This document shows positions 1 to 9,255 of a DNA stretch of 64,000 nucleotides, piece after piece. Origin of the DNA: an uncultured Lachnospiraceae bacterium. Its GTDB lineage: Bacteria > Bacillota > Clostridia > Lachnospirales > Lachnospiraceae. The notes below the pieces were generated by a model. The model did not search any database and was not told where the DNA came from. It saw only the letters and a list, made by a program, of their open reading frames with translations. Each line of letters opens with the position of its first letter. Positions within the stretch are counted from its first letter, which is position 1. The translations under genes and the position numbers were made by a program. The DNA lies in assembly GCA_910577825.1 (NCBI GenBank), contig CAJTOK010000001.1:1-64000 (forward strand), in the 5' to 3' direction.

Positions 1-15
1 AGCTTTATGCTAAAG

Positions 16-55
16 GAAGCCCTCACCTCTTTAGGTGGGGGAGGATGTCACTGAA
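16..55 (+). mobile_element. IS200/IS605-like right-end hairpin (partial element)
   Basis: A stem-loop pairs 20-28 with 33-41 (CCCTCACCT against AGGTGGGGG, one wobble pair) and is followed by GAGGATGTCAC. This arrangement resembles the right ends of tnpB-bearing IS200/IS605 elements in Clostridia, where a GC-rich hairpin precedes a short conserved end. No tnpB reading frame lies inside the window, so the body of the element would be to the left of base 1. Identification rests on resemblance only; an attenuator or terminator hairpin is the alternative. Confidence 0.4.
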
Positions 56-108
56 CACTGTCCTATAAAGCATGGGACGTTAAAAGTAATGCAGAAATGA
101 GGATTTTT

Positions 109-504
109 ATGGAAAATTATAAACAAGAAATTGGATTGCGTTTAAAGCAATTAAGAAAAGAAAACAGCCTTACACAGGAAAAACTTGCGGAGATGCTTGG
201 TATTTCACAAAAACATTATAGTGAAGCTGAACGGGGGATAACCGGGCTTTCTGTTAAACATCTGATACAAATAAGTGATATTTTGTCTGTAAGCTTAGAC
301 TACTTACTAAAAGGGTATATTTCCCAATATTCTTCTGAACCTGTTAAAAATAATGTATTAATCAATAATCTATATTTTTCTTCTTCTGAATACACACAGC
401 AGCAGATGCTGAAGTTACTGCAAATCGCAAAGGATATTGAAACACATGCCCAGTCACAAAAGAGGAAAACCACATATATACAAGATAAAAAAACAGGCAT
501 TTAA
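109..504 (+). CDS. XRE-family helix-turn-helix regulator
   Basis: A 131-residue probable DNA-binding regulator. Residues about 4-70 form an HTH_3/XRE domain: GLRLKQLRKENSLTQEKLAE, then LGISQKHYSEAERG, then an IxxISDILxVSLDYLL end typical of Cro/C1-type regulators. The remaining 60 residues are helical and polar, perhaps for dimerisation. An ATG at 97 is also in frame, but the GAGG at about 99-102 sits at the right distance from the ATG at 109, so that start is preferred. The stop codon lies inside the terminator hairpin. It is convergent with the DUF262 gene; a regulatory link between them is not shown. The target is unknown. Confidence 0.85.
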   Translation: MENYKQEIGLRLKQLRKENSLTQEKLAEMLGISQKHYSEAERGITGLSVKHLIQISDILSVSLDYLLKGYISQYSSEPVKNNVLINNLYFSSSEYTQQQMLKLLQIAKDIETHAQSQKRKTTYIQDKKTGI

Positions 505-516
505 TGCCTGTTTTTT
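487..516 (+). terminator. Rho-independent terminator overlapping stop of the XRE gene
   Basis: The stem ACAGGCAT/ATGCCTGT (493-500 with 504-511) has a 3-nt loop and is flanked by an A-run and a T-run, so it could work in both directions. The TAA stop of the regulator lies in the loop. Confidence 0.85.
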
Positions 517-541
517 CAGATTTTCATATTCTTATATAAAC

Positions 542-578
542 AAATGCCATGCAATATATAATTCTTTGCATGGCATTT
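542..578 (-). terminator. Terminator of the DUF262/DUF1524 gene
   Basis: A perfect 13-bp inverted repeat (542-554 with 566-578, AAATGCCATGCAA arm) with an 11-nt AT-rich loop lies 20 bp downstream of the minus-strand stop at 598. The T-rich arm end supports intrinsic termination on the minus strand. Confidence 0.75.
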
Positions 579-597
579 CCAATATATATTTACCTGG

Positions 598-2235
598 TTA
601 TTTAATACCAAAATAATTTAACAGGCGTTTTGTTTTTTCTTTCTGCTTTTTATCAAGTGCTTCTGGTGTCCATTCTTTAACTTTTATTAAATCAAGTACA
701 TCTGCTATTTCTGATTGTTTATAAAATTCTTTCTTTTTATCAAAAAATTCATTTCTTGCTGCAATATTTAATTTTTTGGATAAAGGCACAAGGTTTCCGA
801 TTGTATTTAATTTTTCACTCCATAATGTATCTGTCCAGCCATCATAGTTATTCCACTTCCGGGGAAGGATATGTTCGATATCTGTCTTTCCGCTTATAAA
901 TTCCGCAAATTTCCCTTTATCCTGTTTTGGGTTAAGGTATGCGCAAAGCAGCACCATTCCACGCTGGTAGCGTTTTAACCTGTCTGTATACAGTAAATCT
1001 TTAAAATCTTTTATGTCTTCTTTGTAGATATTTGCCTTGTAATCCTGTAAATAATCTTTTTCTTTTTCAATATCCACACACACTTTATAAACAGTATCCC
1101 TTACTGCATTAACAGAGTTATACACAACACCTTTTATAAAGAAATACTGTACAGTTGCATCCATTAATTCTTCAAACTTGTTAATATATTTATTTTCCAG
1201 TGTAAATTCTTCTGCTGTTTTATCATATGCACCATATTTGTGCAGGAATACAAAGAACGGGAACTGCCAGTAATAATTAGGATATGTATTCATAATATGC
1301 CATAGTGCATCTATTTTGCCACTTCCATACCATCCATACTGTATGGCATTAATAGTCTTTAAGCTTTCCATAATTTCTTTATAGGCGCTTAAATGGCTGT
1401 CCTTCTTTGTAAAATATGAACGCATACTTGTTTCTTTGCTTGCATCACCTGCTTTTGCCCGCAAAATGTGCATAAGGATACGGAAAAGCTCATCATGGTC
1501 TTCCAGCTGGTTCCAGTCTTTAATAAATTGTTCCTGTTCATTTGCAGGTGTATAGTGGTATAATTTTGCTTTAAAAATATCTGCATCAGATAATGACATG
1601 CCACGGTTATTTATTGTTTCAAAAATAGTTAAAGCATCATCTTCTGAACCACAGTGGATTGGCAGCAGTACAACATTGTCAAGCAGGGCAAGTATAAAGC
1701 TGTTTAATTTATCTGATGCCTGCCCGTTATATCTTCTCCATTCATCTATTTTTCCGCAGAAAAACCTGTAATTGCTTATAATATTGCTTTCTGGCATATC
1801 ATCTTCCGCCCTGTCTAGTATAACTGCCTGTAAAATTTCCCTGTCATCACTTATTACACATGAATTAACACGTATTTCATCTGTAAGGTCAGAAGTAAGC
1901 GGGTCTTCAATCCTTAAACATTTCTCTAATGCCCTGACAGTACCAGCATTTGAATACAATGCTTTTATAAGCAGGAGAAGGGTTGTAAGGCGCTGCTGCC
2001 CGTCTACGACCTCCCATGCAGAAGCTGTATTTCTTACAGAAGGGTTAATAACAATATTCCCCAGAAAATATTTATCATCGTTTGTTACGCCTGTACCATA
2101 AAAGTCTGTAATATCATCCCATAGTTTTTCGCATGTTTCCTTATCCCATGAATAGGGACGCTGGAAGTCTGGGATAATATACCTTTTTGAAAAAACTTCC
2201 CGTATAGTTTCAGGATTGGCTGTAATAGCTTTCAT
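598..2235 (-). CDS. DUF262/DUF1524 (GmrSD-like) protein
   Basis: A 545-residue protein. The N-terminal DUF262 (ParB-like, GmrS-type) domain shows FQRPYSWDKETCEKLWDDI and the hallmark DGQQRLTTLLLL. The C-terminal DUF1524 (His-Me finger, GmrD-type) domain shows DIEHILPRKW near residue 455 followed by GNLVPLSKKLN. This two-domain order is that of type IV, modification-dependent GmrSD restriction enzymes and of SspE/BrxU-type defence effectors, where DUF262 binds and hydrolyses nucleotide and DUF1524 nicks DNA. Both signature motifs are intact. It is a single-gene unit with its own terminator and a strong GGGGGA ribosome site. No partner defence genes are adjacent. Defence is inferred from family; the substrate is unknown. 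Confidence 0.85.
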   Translation of the reverse strand: MKAITANPETIREVFSKRYIIPDFQRPYSWDKETCEKLWDDITDFYGTGVTNDDKYFLGNIVINPSVRNTASAWEVVDGQQRLTTLLLLIKALYSNAGTVRALEKCLRIEDPLTSDLTDEIRVNSCVISDDREILQAVILDRAEDDMPESNIISNYRFFCGKIDEWRRYNGQASDKLNSFILALLDNVVLLPIHCGSEDDALTIFETINNRGMSLSDADIFKAKLYHYTPANEQEQFIKDWNQLEDHDELFRILMHILRAKAGDASKETSMRSYFTKKDSHLSAYKEIMESLKTINAIQYGWYGSGKIDALWHIMNTYPNYYWQFPFFVFLHKYGAYDKTAEEFTLENKYINKFEELMDATVQYFFIKGVVYNSVNAVRDTVYKVCVDIEKEKDYLQDYKANIYKEDIKDFKDLLYTDRLKRYQRGMVLLCAYLNPKQDKGKFAEFISGKTDIEHILPRKWNNYDGWTDTLWSEKLNTIGNLVPLSKKLNIAARNEFFDKKKEFYKQSEIADVLDLIKVKEWTPEALDKKQKEKTKRLLNYFGIK

Positions 2236-2316
2236 AAAAATCCCCCTTTTGTTTTATCCAAGCCGTTTTATGGAAATTATTGTAACATATTACAGCCACA
2301 TTATCTACATTAAATT

Positions 2317-4125
2317 TTATATCCTGCCTGCTGCCGTTGCCAGATGGTAATACATGCCCTGCTTTTCCATTAGTTCTTTATGGCTTCCGTCTTCTGCTAT
2401 CCCTTTGTTGTCAATATACAGAATCCTGTCTGCATTTTGTATTGTTGAAAGCCTGTGTGCTATTATAAAACAGGTCTTTCCTTTAAGCACTGTTGTAAAA
2501 AGCTTCTGCACAAGCCTTTCTGTTTCTGTATCAATATTGCTTGTCGCTTCATCAAGTATAATAATATCAGGCTGCATCAGAATAAGCCTTGCAAAAGAGA
2601 GCAGCTGCCTCTCACCAGCAGAAAGTTCTGTCCCTTCACCTGATATCACGGTATGGTAGCCATCTTTCTTTTTAAGTATAAAATCATGTGCAAATACTTT
2701 TTTTGCGGCATCTATACATTCTTCATCCGATGCTGAAGGTTTTGAAAAACGTATATTTTCGATAATTTCACCATGGAACAGGAATGTATCCTGCATCATA
2801 ACGCCTACACTGCCCCTTAATGAGCCAAGTGTTACGTCCCTTATATCAGTACCATCAATTAATATACTGCCAGAATCAATATCATAAAACCTGCTTAAAA
2901 GGCTCACAATAGTAGTTTTGCCTGCCCCGGTAGGCCCTACAAGGGCAACCATCTGCCCAGGTTCTACACTAAGGTTTATATTTTCCAGGACTGTTGTACC
3001 ATTTATATATGAAAATGTAACATCTTTAAACTCTACTGCGCCGCTTGTAACAGCTAAATCCCTGGCATCCTTTTTTTCCTGTATATCACTCTGGGTACCA
3101 AGCACTTCAAATATACGTTCTATGTTAGACGTTATGCTTGCCACTGACTGCAGCTGCTGGCATAATACATATACTGAATGTGAAAAACGCTGCATATATG
3201 TTGTAATTACTACAAGTGCACCTAATGTAAACCCTGCCCCGTTACCATGCGTAATAATAAACAGTGCTGTTATATACATTGCAATACTGCAAAGAATCCT
3301 TACTCCTGCAAATGAAAGCGGAAAGAAAAGTTCCCTGTACCGTGTTGTATTCATAAAGGCTTTATGGTATTTTTCTGAAAGTTCTATAAATATCTGGTCA
3401 TTTAAGGCCTCCCTGTTAAATGCTTTTATTACTTCCAGGCCATTTATATCTTCTGCTACAAAGGCAGTCCTGTTGCTCATTTTATTCCTGTCAATGCGTG
3501 AATAGCGGTGCAGTGCCTTTGCAACTGTCCATAATAAAATGCCAAGTGGTATACTTACAATAATCCCTGCTGCTGCCATATGTATTTCTGTAAAGCATAT
3601 ACATATTATTGTAATTAACATTACTAATCCATTATTTATTATACGCAGCAGGTCATTTATAAAAAAGTTTGCCAGTTCATCTGTATAATTTGTAATACGC
3701 ACAAGTATTTTTCCTGCCGGCCTGCTGTCATAGTAATCAAAGCTTAATTCCATAAGCTTTTTAAATAAATCTTCCCTGAGCCTGCATATAATGTTGTTTC
3801 CAACTGTTGTAGACACCTTTGAAGCAAAAAAGTCAGTAAACACTGCACCAAGGCTTAGTGTTATCCAGATACTTAGCAGAATTAAAGCAAGTTTTCCTGC
3901 ATTGTCTGGAACTACACCATCTTTTGGAAGCACTTCATTAATAATTTTCATATTAACTGCCGTAGGCAAAAGTGAAAGAAAAGCCGCCAGTGCCATTAAA
4001 AGTGCCGCTTTTATATAATCATGCCTGTATTCTGCTGCATAGGACAGCAGGCGTTTAAACATAAAACCATTAAACTTTTCTTCTAGTATTTCATCTTCAT
4101 AATACAGGTTCCTGCCAATGTACAA
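2317..4125 (-). CDS. ABC exporter, permease-ATPase half-transporter (canonical Walker B subunit)
   Basis: About 602 residues: an ABC_membrane domain with six predicted segments, then an ATPase domain. Walker A is GPTGAGKTT and Walker B is IIILDEATSNID with the catalytic Glu, but the signature is LSAGERQLL instead of LSGGQ. It therefore pairs with the upstream half-transporter, which has the opposite defects, as in heterodimeric exporters of the TM287/288 or BmrCD type. The start is uncertain. AAGGAGG at about 4129-4137 lies 3 nt before a TTG at 4125 (used here) and 9 nt before an ATT at 4119; an ATG at 4164 has no ribosome site and would overlap the upstream gene by 68 bp. The substrate is unknown (drug, lipid or peptide). 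Confidence 0.9.
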   Translation of the reverse strand: MYIGRNLYYEDEILEEKFNGFMFKRLLSYAAEYRHDYIKAALLMALAAFLSLLPTAVNMKIINEVLPKDGVVPDNAGKLALILLSIWITLSLGAVFTDFFASKVSTTVGNNIICRLREDLFKKLMELSFDYYDSRPAGKILVRITNYTDELANFFINDLLRIINNGLVMLITIICICFTEIHMAAAGIIVSIPLGILLWTVAKALHRYSRIDRNKMSNRTAFVAEDINGLEVIKAFNREALNDQIFIELSEKYHKAFMNTTRYRELFFPLSFAGVRILCSIAMYITALFIITHGNGAGFTLGALVVITTYMQRFSHSVYVLCQQLQSVASITSNIERIFEVLGTQSDIQEKKDARDLAVTSGAVEFKDVTFSYINGTTVLENINLSVEPGQMVALVGPTGAGKTTIVSLLSRFYDIDSGSILIDGTDIRDVTLGSLRGSVGVMMQDTFLFHGEIIENIRFSKPSASDEECIDAAKKVFAHDFILKKKDGYHTVISGEGTELSAGERQLLSFARLILMQPDIIILDEATSNIDTETERLVQKLFTTVLKGKTCFIIAHRLSTIQNADRILYIDNKGIAEDGSHKELMEKQGMYYHLATAAGRI

Positions 4126-5914
4126 ACACCTCCTTATCCATCTGTTTCTTGTAAATATCTGCATATTTGCCGTTTAGTTCCATAAGTTCATTAAAAGTAC
4201 CACGTTCAGCAACCTTTCCATTTTCAAGGAACAGTATTTCATCAAAATCTTTAAGTGCTACTGCCCTGTGGGTTGCCATAACCAGTGTCCTGCCTTTAAA
4301 GTGTTTTTCAAGGCTTCTGAATATCTTGCTTTCAGTTTCAATATCAAGTGCACTTGTGCAGTCATCAAGAACAGTAACTGGTGCATTTTTTAGAAGTGCC
4401 CTTGCAATGGCAACACGCTGTTTCTGCCCGCCAGAAAGCCCGAAACCCTTCTCACCGATTATAGTATTATATCCATCAGGGAAAGAATCTGCAAATTCAC
4501 TTACCTGTGCTATTTCCCCACAGGCAGCTACTTCTTCCTCTGGCGCATCCGGCCTGTAATAAGCAATATTTGCAGAAATTGAATTTGAAAATAAAAATAC
4601 ATTCTGCATTGCATATCCATATGCCCCTGTAATTTCATTACGGCTGTATTCCTTAATATCAATGCCATCTATTGTAATAGTGCCGCTTTCAAATTCCTCA
4701 AAAGCCTGCATTACACGTAAAAGCACTGACTTCCCGCTGCCTGTTTTTCCCATTATTCCAACTTTCTTTCCATATGGCAGGTCAAGGGAAACATTATCTA
4801 ACAGTTCATTGCCATCTGCCTTTGCACTGACATGCGACAATGTAATGTGGGGTGTCCTTGATACCTTCTTATCACCATAAAGCGCAGATATTTCATCTTT
4901 CTTGTCCAGAAGCCCGTAAAGCCTGTCTGCACTGACTTTCTGCCCCCTTGCATCTGCCAGGTTAAAAATAATATCTATAAAATTCCCGCATATCTCCAGT
5001 AAATATGCAAGAAACGCTGTATATTCGCCGCTTGTCATTTCAAACTTTGTAGCAAGCCATATACTTAGCGCCATGCTGGCAAGCATAACAAACTGGTCTG
5101 ATGTATCAAATGCAAGAAAGTATTTGTAACGCCTGATGCTGAAATTTGTTGAAAAATCCCTTACATCCCTGCTTTTCCCGCTAAATCTTTTTGCCCTTAA
5201 ATCTTCCCTTGCATATGCTTTTATTGTACGTATTCCATAAATGCTTTCCTGTGTTTCAGTATTTAACTTTGAATTTTTTTCCCATAACCTGCCATACATC
5301 TCATCACAAAGTTTAAGGAATTTCTTTGTGATTAATGCAAAAACTGCAAGCGTAAAGAATGGCAGAAGCATAAGCCATATATTAATACGTGAAAGCATAA
5401 CCGCTGCCACTACAATATAAAACAGTGCATCAACCGTAAATGGAATAGTTGCTACATGGAAATTCTTTATATTTTCTGCATCAGAATTGACAATAGTAAT
5501 CAAATCGCCTGTACTGTACTCTTTAAGAAGCGGCGTGCCAAAAGAATTAATTTTTCTAAGAACATCAAGACGTATTTTATTATCACATTTAATAGAAAAG
5601 TAATGTGCCATATTCCACCTTATGTAGAATGTTACAAAATACAAAAGCAGGAATAATAAAAACACTCCTGTAAGTGTAAACATTATCTGCCATAAATTAT
5701 CCTGTGGCATATCTTCTATTAGAAATGCAAATATACTGCTGTTCTCCACTGGTTTTGCACCAAGTGCAGGATTGATTACATTATCCACAATCAATGTTAC
5801 AATCTGAGGCTCAACAAGCCCTATAACTCCTTGTGTAAGCCCAAATAATATACATATAAGCAAAATCCCGTAAATTTTCTTATAATAGGGATAAGATTTT
5901 TTTAAAATACCCAT
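4097..5914 (-). CDS. ABC exporter, permease-ATPase half-transporter (degenerate Walker B subunit)
   Basis: A 605-residue half-transporter with an N-terminal membrane domain and a C-terminal ATPase. Walker A is GKTGSGKSV and the signature LSGGQKQR is canonical, but Walker B reads VTVLDDCTSALD, with Asp where the catalytic Glu should be. In heterodimeric ABC exporters this marks the subunit that contributes a degenerate ATP site. It overlaps the second subunit by about 28 bp, which indicates translational coupling. The ATG at 5914 follows AAAGGAGGG at good spacing. It is first in a two-gene operon divergent from the O-antigen-ligase-like gene. The exported compound cannot be told from sequence. 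Confidence 0.92.
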   Translation of the reverse strand: MGILKKSYPYYKKIYGILLICILFGLTQGVIGLVEPQIVTLIVDNVINPALGAKPVENSSIFAFLIEDMPQDNLWQIMFTLTGVFLLFLLLYFVTFYIRWNMAHYFSIKCDNKIRLDVLRKINSFGTPLLKEYSTGDLITIVNSDAENIKNFHVATIPFTVDALFYIVVAAVMLSRINIWLMLLPFFTLAVFALITKKFLKLCDEMYGRLWEKNSKLNTETQESIYGIRTIKAYAREDLRAKRFSGKSRDVRDFSTNFSIRRYKYFLAFDTSDQFVMLASMALSIWLATKFEMTSGEYTAFLAYLLEICGNFIDIIFNLADARGQKVSADRLYGLLDKKDEISALYGDKKVSRTPHITLSHVSAKADGNELLDNVSLDLPYGKKVGIMGKTGSGKSVLLRVMQAFEEFESGTITIDGIDIKEYSRNEITGAYGYAMQNVFLFSNSISANIAYYRPDAPEEEVAACGEIAQVSEFADSFPDGYNTIIGEKGFGLSGGQKQRVAIARALLKNAPVTVLDDCTSALDIETESKIFRSLEKHFKGRTLVMATHRAVALKDFDEILFLENGKVAERGTFNELMELNGKYADIYKKQMDKEVFVHWQEPVL

Positions 5915-6060
5915 ATATACCCTCCTTTTTATTTAAATTAATTAAGCAGGCCCTGGAACAAGTGTAATGGGCTTATTCTAATATACCAGCCAGATAAATT
6001 CAAGCTAAAAAGGGCTAAAAAATTTCTATAATTATTTTTAAGTAATTTGATGTTGTTTTT

Positions 6061-6080
6061 TATAATAATTCATGTATAAT
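6061..6080 (+). promoter_or_regulatory. Candidate -10 region for the O-antigen-ligase-like operon
   Basis: TATAAT at 6075-6080 lies 67 bp before the start at 6148, in a 233-bp divergent intergenic region. A TTGATG at 6047-6052 is 22 bp away, too far for a normal -35, so the match is partial. Confidence 0.35.
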
Positions 6081-6147
6081 ATACTTTGTGGCTTTGTATA
6101 ACAGCCATTCCAGTTATTATTATTTTTTTATTACATAGGAGGTAAGC

Positions 6148-7998
6148 ATGGCCGGCTACAATGTAAGCAACAGAAATAAAAAAGAAGAAGAAAAGAAATT
6201 TTCCTTTTTTCTGGTATTACCAGCTATAGCGGTTCTGGCAATAATCCCGCTTATTACGTATTACTACGAATATAATACCAATCTTGAGCAGTTTGAATGG
6301 TATATCGGTAAAGCAACAGTTGTAGATTTTTTCCTTCATTATAAGACAGTAGCACTTATTATTGTATCAATTTATATGGTATTTGCCGTTGTATATATGG
6401 TACTTGGCGAAGAAAGGAAGTTTGCCTGGGACAATAAATTAATACCACTTCTGGTATATGCTGTTATTTCATTTATTTCAGCTATTGCCTCAAAATATCC
6501 ATCTTTCTCATTTAACGGGATATATGAACAGTTTGAGCCAGTATGGATACTTATAGGCTACTTTATAATTGTATACTACTGTTTCTTTATATTCCAGGAG
6601 GAAGCAGTATTAAGGCTCACTATGAAGTGGTTTATGGCAGGCATTTCAGTAATGGCAGCACTTGGTTTAAGCCAGGCATTTAAACATGACTTCCTGCGTA
6701 CAAAGCTAGGACAGAAATTAATTTCACCAGAAACCGGGCTTGAATTTAAATTTGAAATTGGGCGTGCATACCTTACAGTGTATAACCCTAACTATGTAGG
6801 TTTTTATGCAACCCTTATAGTACCTGTGCTGGTTGCGCTTATATTTACAACCAAAAAGATATGGGGCCGCATTGGTTACGCTTTTCTTGCAATTTCACTG
6901 GTAATTATACTTTTTGCATCACAGTCACGTGCAGGTGTTATTACAATAATATTTTCACTGCTGCTTATGCTTCTGTGCATGCGCAAAGTATTTATTAAAA
7001 ACTGGAAGATAACCCTTGCTGCTATTGCCGTGTTTGCAACAGCATTTATTGGCATAAATGTATTTAACCAGAATATACTGCTTGACCGTATGAAATCCAT
7101 GTTTTCTACCACACCAGAAGTACACCCCCTTGAAAGCATTGTTACTAATGATGACAATGTAACTATCAGGTATAATGGCAATACACTTGTATTTAAGGTA
7201 GAACAGGACGAGTATACCAATGATGTGTTTAACATTGAAGATGGCAGTGGAAGCCCTGTAAATTACCATCTTTCAGAAGATGGCATATCATATGCAATAG
7301 ATGATGCACGTTTTCCTTTTACATTTGCATCAATAAGGGCTAATGATTTCCACGGTTTTTCAGTTACTATTGACGGGCAGCCATGGTACTTCTCAAACCT
7401 TATGAAAGCCAATAACAAGACATACTATGCACTTGGTGCCAACATGGCATTAATGAAGCTTACAGAACAGGAAAAATCACTTGATTTCCTTGAAAACCAC
7501 TACCACTTTGCAAACGGGCGTGGTTATATATGGGCAAGGACCCTGCCGCTTTTAAAGAAATACTTCTTCCTTGGCTCAGGCCCTGAAACATTTATAATTG
7601 CATTCCCAAATAATGACATGGTTGGCTTATATAATTCATGGCACCAGAATGAAATTGTAACCAAACCACACTGTATGTATTTACAGATTGCTGTACAGAC
7701 AGGAGTCCCTTCATTAATCGCAATGCTGCTGTTTTTCATATTCTACATTATAAACAGCTTTTCAATTTACTGGAGAAACAGCTATGAAGGATACCTTCCT
7801 AAAGTTGGTGTGGCTATATTTGTAAGTTCTGTTGGTTATATGATACTTGCACTTACCAATGATTCATGCGTGGCTACATCACCTATATTCTTTGCCCTGA
7901 TAGGCATCGGGCTTGGAATCAATTACAGGTTAAAGAAAGATATTAAAAACGGTAAAGCAGATAAGAATATTATGCCAGATAGTGTAAAGCAGGAATAG
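6148..7998 (+). CDS. O-antigen ligase/polymerase-like membrane protein
   Basis: A 616-residue multi-spanning membrane protein with about a dozen hydrophobic segments. A large polar block (residues about 315-465) sits between the two membrane halves and should be outside the cell. The segment after it, NGRGYIWARTLPLLKK then LGSGPETF, matches the Wzy_C (PF04932) pattern in which a conserved Gly-Arg precedes the last membrane segments. Family members join or polymerise lipid-linked glycans. The gene has an AGGAGG site and is followed after 2 bp by a glycosyltransferase gene, so the two probably act on one glycan. The extracytoplasmic insert is larger than in many Wzy/WaaL proteins. The acceptor is unknown. 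Confidence 0.8.
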   Translation: MAGYNVSNRNKKEEEKKFSFFLVLPAIAVLAIIPLITYYYEYNTNLEQFEWYIGKATVVDFFLHYKTVALIIVSIYMVFAVVYMVLGEERKFAWDNKLIPLLVYAVISFISAIASKYPSFSFNGIYEQFEPVWILIGYFIIVYYCFFIFQEEAVLRLTMKWFMAGISVMAALGLSQAFKHDFLRTKLGQKLISPETGLEFKFEIGRAYLTVYNPNYVGFYATLIVPVLVALIFTTKKIWGRIGYAFLAISLVIILFASQSRAGVITIIFSLLLMLLCMRKVFIKNWKITLAAIAVFATAFIGINVFNQNILLDRMKSMFSTTPEVHPLESIVTNDDNVTIRYNGNTLVFKVEQDEYTNDVFNIEDGSGSPVNYHLSEDGISYAIDDARFPFTFASIRANDFHGFSVTIDGQPWYFSNLMKANNKTYYALGANMALMKLTEQEKSLDFLENHYHFANGRGYIWARTLPLLKKYFFLGSGPETFIIAFPNNDMVGLYNSWHQNEIVTKPHCMYLQIAVQTGVPSLIAMLLFFIFYIINSFSIYWRNSYEGYLPKVGVAIFVSSVGYMILALTNDSCVATSPIFFALIGIGLGINYRLKKDIKNGKADKNIMPDSVKQE

Positions 7999-8000
7999 AT

Positions 8001-9203
8001 ATGAATATTTTATACCCACAATGGAAAAGTTTTGGCACAGAGGATATAACAGAAGCATTTGAAACACTCGGGCATACTGTTATACAATACCTCCATGAGC
8101 CAAAAAACTACCGTATTGACCCGAAATACAAATCAGAACTTAAAAAATATATACGTTCAGAAGGAATAGACCTGGTATTTACATCAAATTATTTCCCTGT
8201 AATATCAGATGCGTGCAATGAGGCAAAAATTATTTATATATCATGGTGTTATGACAGCCCGCTTGTACTGGTTTATTCAAAGACAATTTTTAACCCGTGT
8301 AACAGGATATTTATATTTGATTCACAAATGGTTTATGACTTAAACTGCTTAGGTGCCAGTAATGTATTTTACATGCCTATGGCAGTTAATGCAAAAAGGC
8401 TTGCAGCAATGTCTGCAACACCAGAACAGAAAAAAATTGTAGAAGCAGACGTATCATTTGTGGGTTCGCTTTATACTGAAAAACATACACTTTATGACAG
8501 GATGGAAAAGCTTGATGAACGTACACGTGGATACCTTGAAGGCGTAATGGCTTCACAGATGCTTGTGTATGGCTATACATTTGTAGAAGATACGCTGTCA
8601 CCTGACATAATAGAAAACATGCAGAAAGCCATGCCGCTTGACACTAATATGGGCGGCATGGAAACACCGGGGTACACATATGCCAATTATTTCCTGTGCC
8701 GGAAGATTACGCAGACTGAAAGAACGGAAATATTAGATGGCATAAGCAGGCTTCTTAAAGATATAACCGTTACAGGAAAAAGGCCTGCAATGCCGCTTAA
8801 ACTTTATACACCAGAACCAACACCATTCCTGCCTGCTGTAAAGAACATGGGGACAGTACACTATATGTATGAAATGCCGCTTGTCTTCCAGAACAGCAGA
8901 ATCAATTTAAATATCACACTCCGCAGCATCAGGAATGGCATCCCGCTAAGGGCAATGGATATAATGGGTGCAGGAGGGTTTCTTCTTACTAACTACCAGA
9001 ATGACTTTGACAGGCACTTTACAGATGGTGAAGATTTTGTTAGTTATACAAGCAGGGAAGATTTATATAATAAAATCCAGTATTACCTTGAACATGATGG
9101 TGAACGCAGGGAAATTGCAGAAAACGGATGCAAACGTGTACGTGAAGGGCACACATATGAAAAAAGGCTTGAAGAAATGCTTGGAACAGTTAATCCCCAT
9201 TAA
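8001..9203 (+). CDS. CgeB/DUF3880-type glycosyltransferase
   Basis: A 400-residue soluble protein. The N-terminal half (DUF3880-like) contains ISWCYDSPLVLVYSKTIF and IFDSQMVYDLNCLG. The C-terminal half matches the Glyco_trans_1_2 (PF13524) fold, with RNGIPLRAMDIMGAGGFLL, a tail NDFDRHFTDGEDFVSYTS, and a final EIAENGCKRVREGHTYEKR. Such proteins are GT-B glycosyltransferases often found beside flagellin or spore-coat genes. Here it is translationally close (2 bp) to the ligase-like gene and convergent with a flagellin-like gene, so a role in flagellar or envelope glycosylation is plausible but inferred. Donor and acceptor are unknown. Confidence 0.85.
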   Translation: MNILYPQWKSFGTEDITEAFETLGHTVIQYLHEPKNYRIDPKYKSELKKYIRSEGIDLVFTSNYFPVISDACNEAKIIYISWCYDSPLVLVYSKTIFNPCNRIFIFDSQMVYDLNCLGASNVFYMPMAVNAKRLAAMSATPEQKKIVEADVSFVGSLYTEKHTLYDRMEKLDERTRGYLEGVMASQMLVYGYTFVEDTLSPDIIENMQKAMPLDTNMGGMETPGYTYANYFLCRKITQTERTEILDGISRLLKDITVTGKRPAMPLKLYTPEPTPFLPAVKNMGTVHYMYEMPLVFQNSRINLNITLRSIRNGIPLRAMDIMGAGGFLLTNYQNDFDRHFTDGEDFVSYTSREDLYNKIQYYLEHDGERREIAENGCKRVREGHTYEKRLEEMLGTVNPH

Positions 9204-9231
9204 GTAAATGCTGGATTTACTTAATGGGGAT
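9193..9231 (+). terminator. Long hairpin between convergent genes
   Basis: A perfect 17-bp stem (9193-9209 with 9215-9231) with a 5-nt GCTGG loop begins inside the last codons of the glycosyltransferase and includes its stop. It lacks a strong T-run, so it may act as a bidirectional terminator or 3' RNA-stability element. Confidence 0.6.
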
Positions 9232-9255
9232 ATGTGCATGTTAAATATCTTTTTA

